Shown here: one piece after another, positions 5,481 to 5,577 of the stretch
Layout of the letters: every line of letters begins with the position of its first letter
How positions within the stretch are numbered: position 1 is the stretch's first letter
Source: Bacillota bacterium
Lineage (GTDB): Bacteria > Bacillota > Clostridia > Oscillospirales > Oscillospiraceae
Assembly: GCA_023406225.1 (NCBI GenBank)
Contig: JAEXWS010000116.1
Location: 1 to 5,577 of the forward strand
DNA: 5,577 nt
Direction of reading: 5' to 3'
Position numbers and translations under genes: made by a program
The notes under the pieces: generated by a model
The model's input: only the letters and a program-made list of their open reading frames with translations
Databases searched by the model: none
Told to the model about the DNA's origin: nothing

Positions 5481-5506
5481 GGCATGGCCCCAAAGGGGCC
5501 GATGCC
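5481..5506 (-). other. Strong stem-loop in the leader before ytfJ
   Basis: On the minus strand GGCAT and GGCCCC pair with GGGGCC and ATGCC: 11 base pairs, one bulged C, and a TTT loop. It begins 12 nt after the stop of the presumed upstream gene. Only TTGGATTT follows, so as an intrinsic terminator it is poor, though it might attenuate readthrough or stabilise the 3' end of the upstream message. Part of its 3' arm can instead pair with a downstream segment at 5446-5452. Confidence 0.55.
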
Positions 5507-5518
5507 GCGCATAATCTC

Positions 5519-5577
5519 TTACGCCGCAGCCGTGGGGGCGTCCTCCGCCCTGGGCGCGGCGGGCGGCTGCGTATGCC
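5519..5577 (-). CDS. C-terminal tail of an unidentified upstream gene (partial)
   Basis: One minus-strand frame enters from the window edge and ends at TAA (5521-5519), encoding 18 residues: HTQPPAAPRAEDAPTAAA. The Ala/Pro/acidic composition and a G or C in almost every third codon position look like a genuine low-complexity protein tail. Family cannot be recognised from this. In related Clostridia the gene before ytfJ is often scpB or a DUF2953 (YtfI-like) protein, which is inference from gene order only. A competing frame stays open from 5577 to a TGA at 5409-5407 that overlaps the ytfJ ATG, but it is Arg-rich and less protein-like. Confidence 0.4.
   Translation of the reverse strand, partial: HTQPPAAPRAEDAPTAAA

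Noticed and set aside
5411..5512. Longer N terminus for ytfJ (ATG at 5512)
   Set aside because: No SD was found, the sequence is built from hairpin and palindrome elements, and the family length is matched by the ATG at 5410.
1..5577. Mobile elements, CRISPR arrays, tRNA or rRNA genes, toxin-antitoxin or defence genes
   Set aside because: No transposase or integrase motifs, spaced direct repeats, cloverleaf or rRNA-like sequence, or defence domains were seen on either strand. The window reads as core chromosome.

Overview
This 5,577-base window is a densely packed, high-GC stretch of bacterial chromosome. Every supported gene lies on the minus strand, so transcription runs from high to low coordinates. 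Gene content and order suggest a Gram-positive, spore-forming lineage of the Clostridia. My inference is a high-GC gut member of the Oscillospiraceae (the Flavonifractor/Lawsonibacter/Dysosmobacter sort), but the genus cannot be fixed from this sequence. The main evidence is a GerW/YtfJ-type sporulation protein next to a secreted D-Ala-D-Ala carboxypeptidase and an RluB-type pseudouridine synthase.

There appear to be two transcription units. Unit 1 (5577 down to about 3114) holds the tail of an unidentified upstream gene, then ytfJ (5410-5009), a dacB-like carboxypeptidase (4965-3865) and rluB (3856-3152). It ends at a clean intrinsic terminator (3137-3114). Unit 2 starts at a good sigma-A-type promoter (3058-3031). 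It reads an RpiR/MurR-family regulator (2961-2095, GTG start), a flavoprotein of the HI0933/BaiN family (2102-870), cytidylate kinase cmk (854-183) and the first 62 codons of a PlsC-type acyltransferase (186-1, running off the window). Genes within each unit are 43 nt apart or less, or overlap by 4-8 nt, with Shine-Dalgarno (SD) sequences often inside the preceding gene.

Functionally, unit 1 combines a spore-associated protein, cell-wall (possibly cortex) peptidoglycan trimming and 23S rRNA modification. Unit 2 places housekeeping nucleotide and phospholipid genes (cmk, plsC) behind a sugar-phosphate-type regulator and a flavoprotein.

I see no mobile element, CRISPR array, tRNA, rRNA or obvious new system, and no convincing plus-strand gene. 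The non-routine material is regulatory. There is a paired TTGCAA inverted repeat with exactly 21 bp between centres just upstream of the RpiR promoter, and a perfect 18-bp palindrome just upstream of the ytfJ ribosome site. The leader of ytfJ has competing hairpins, and a hairpin covers the SD of a TTG-started dacB. The classic spmA-spmB pair is also absent between dacB and rluB. The only non-coding stretches over 100 bases are 2962-3151 and 5411-5518, both described below.
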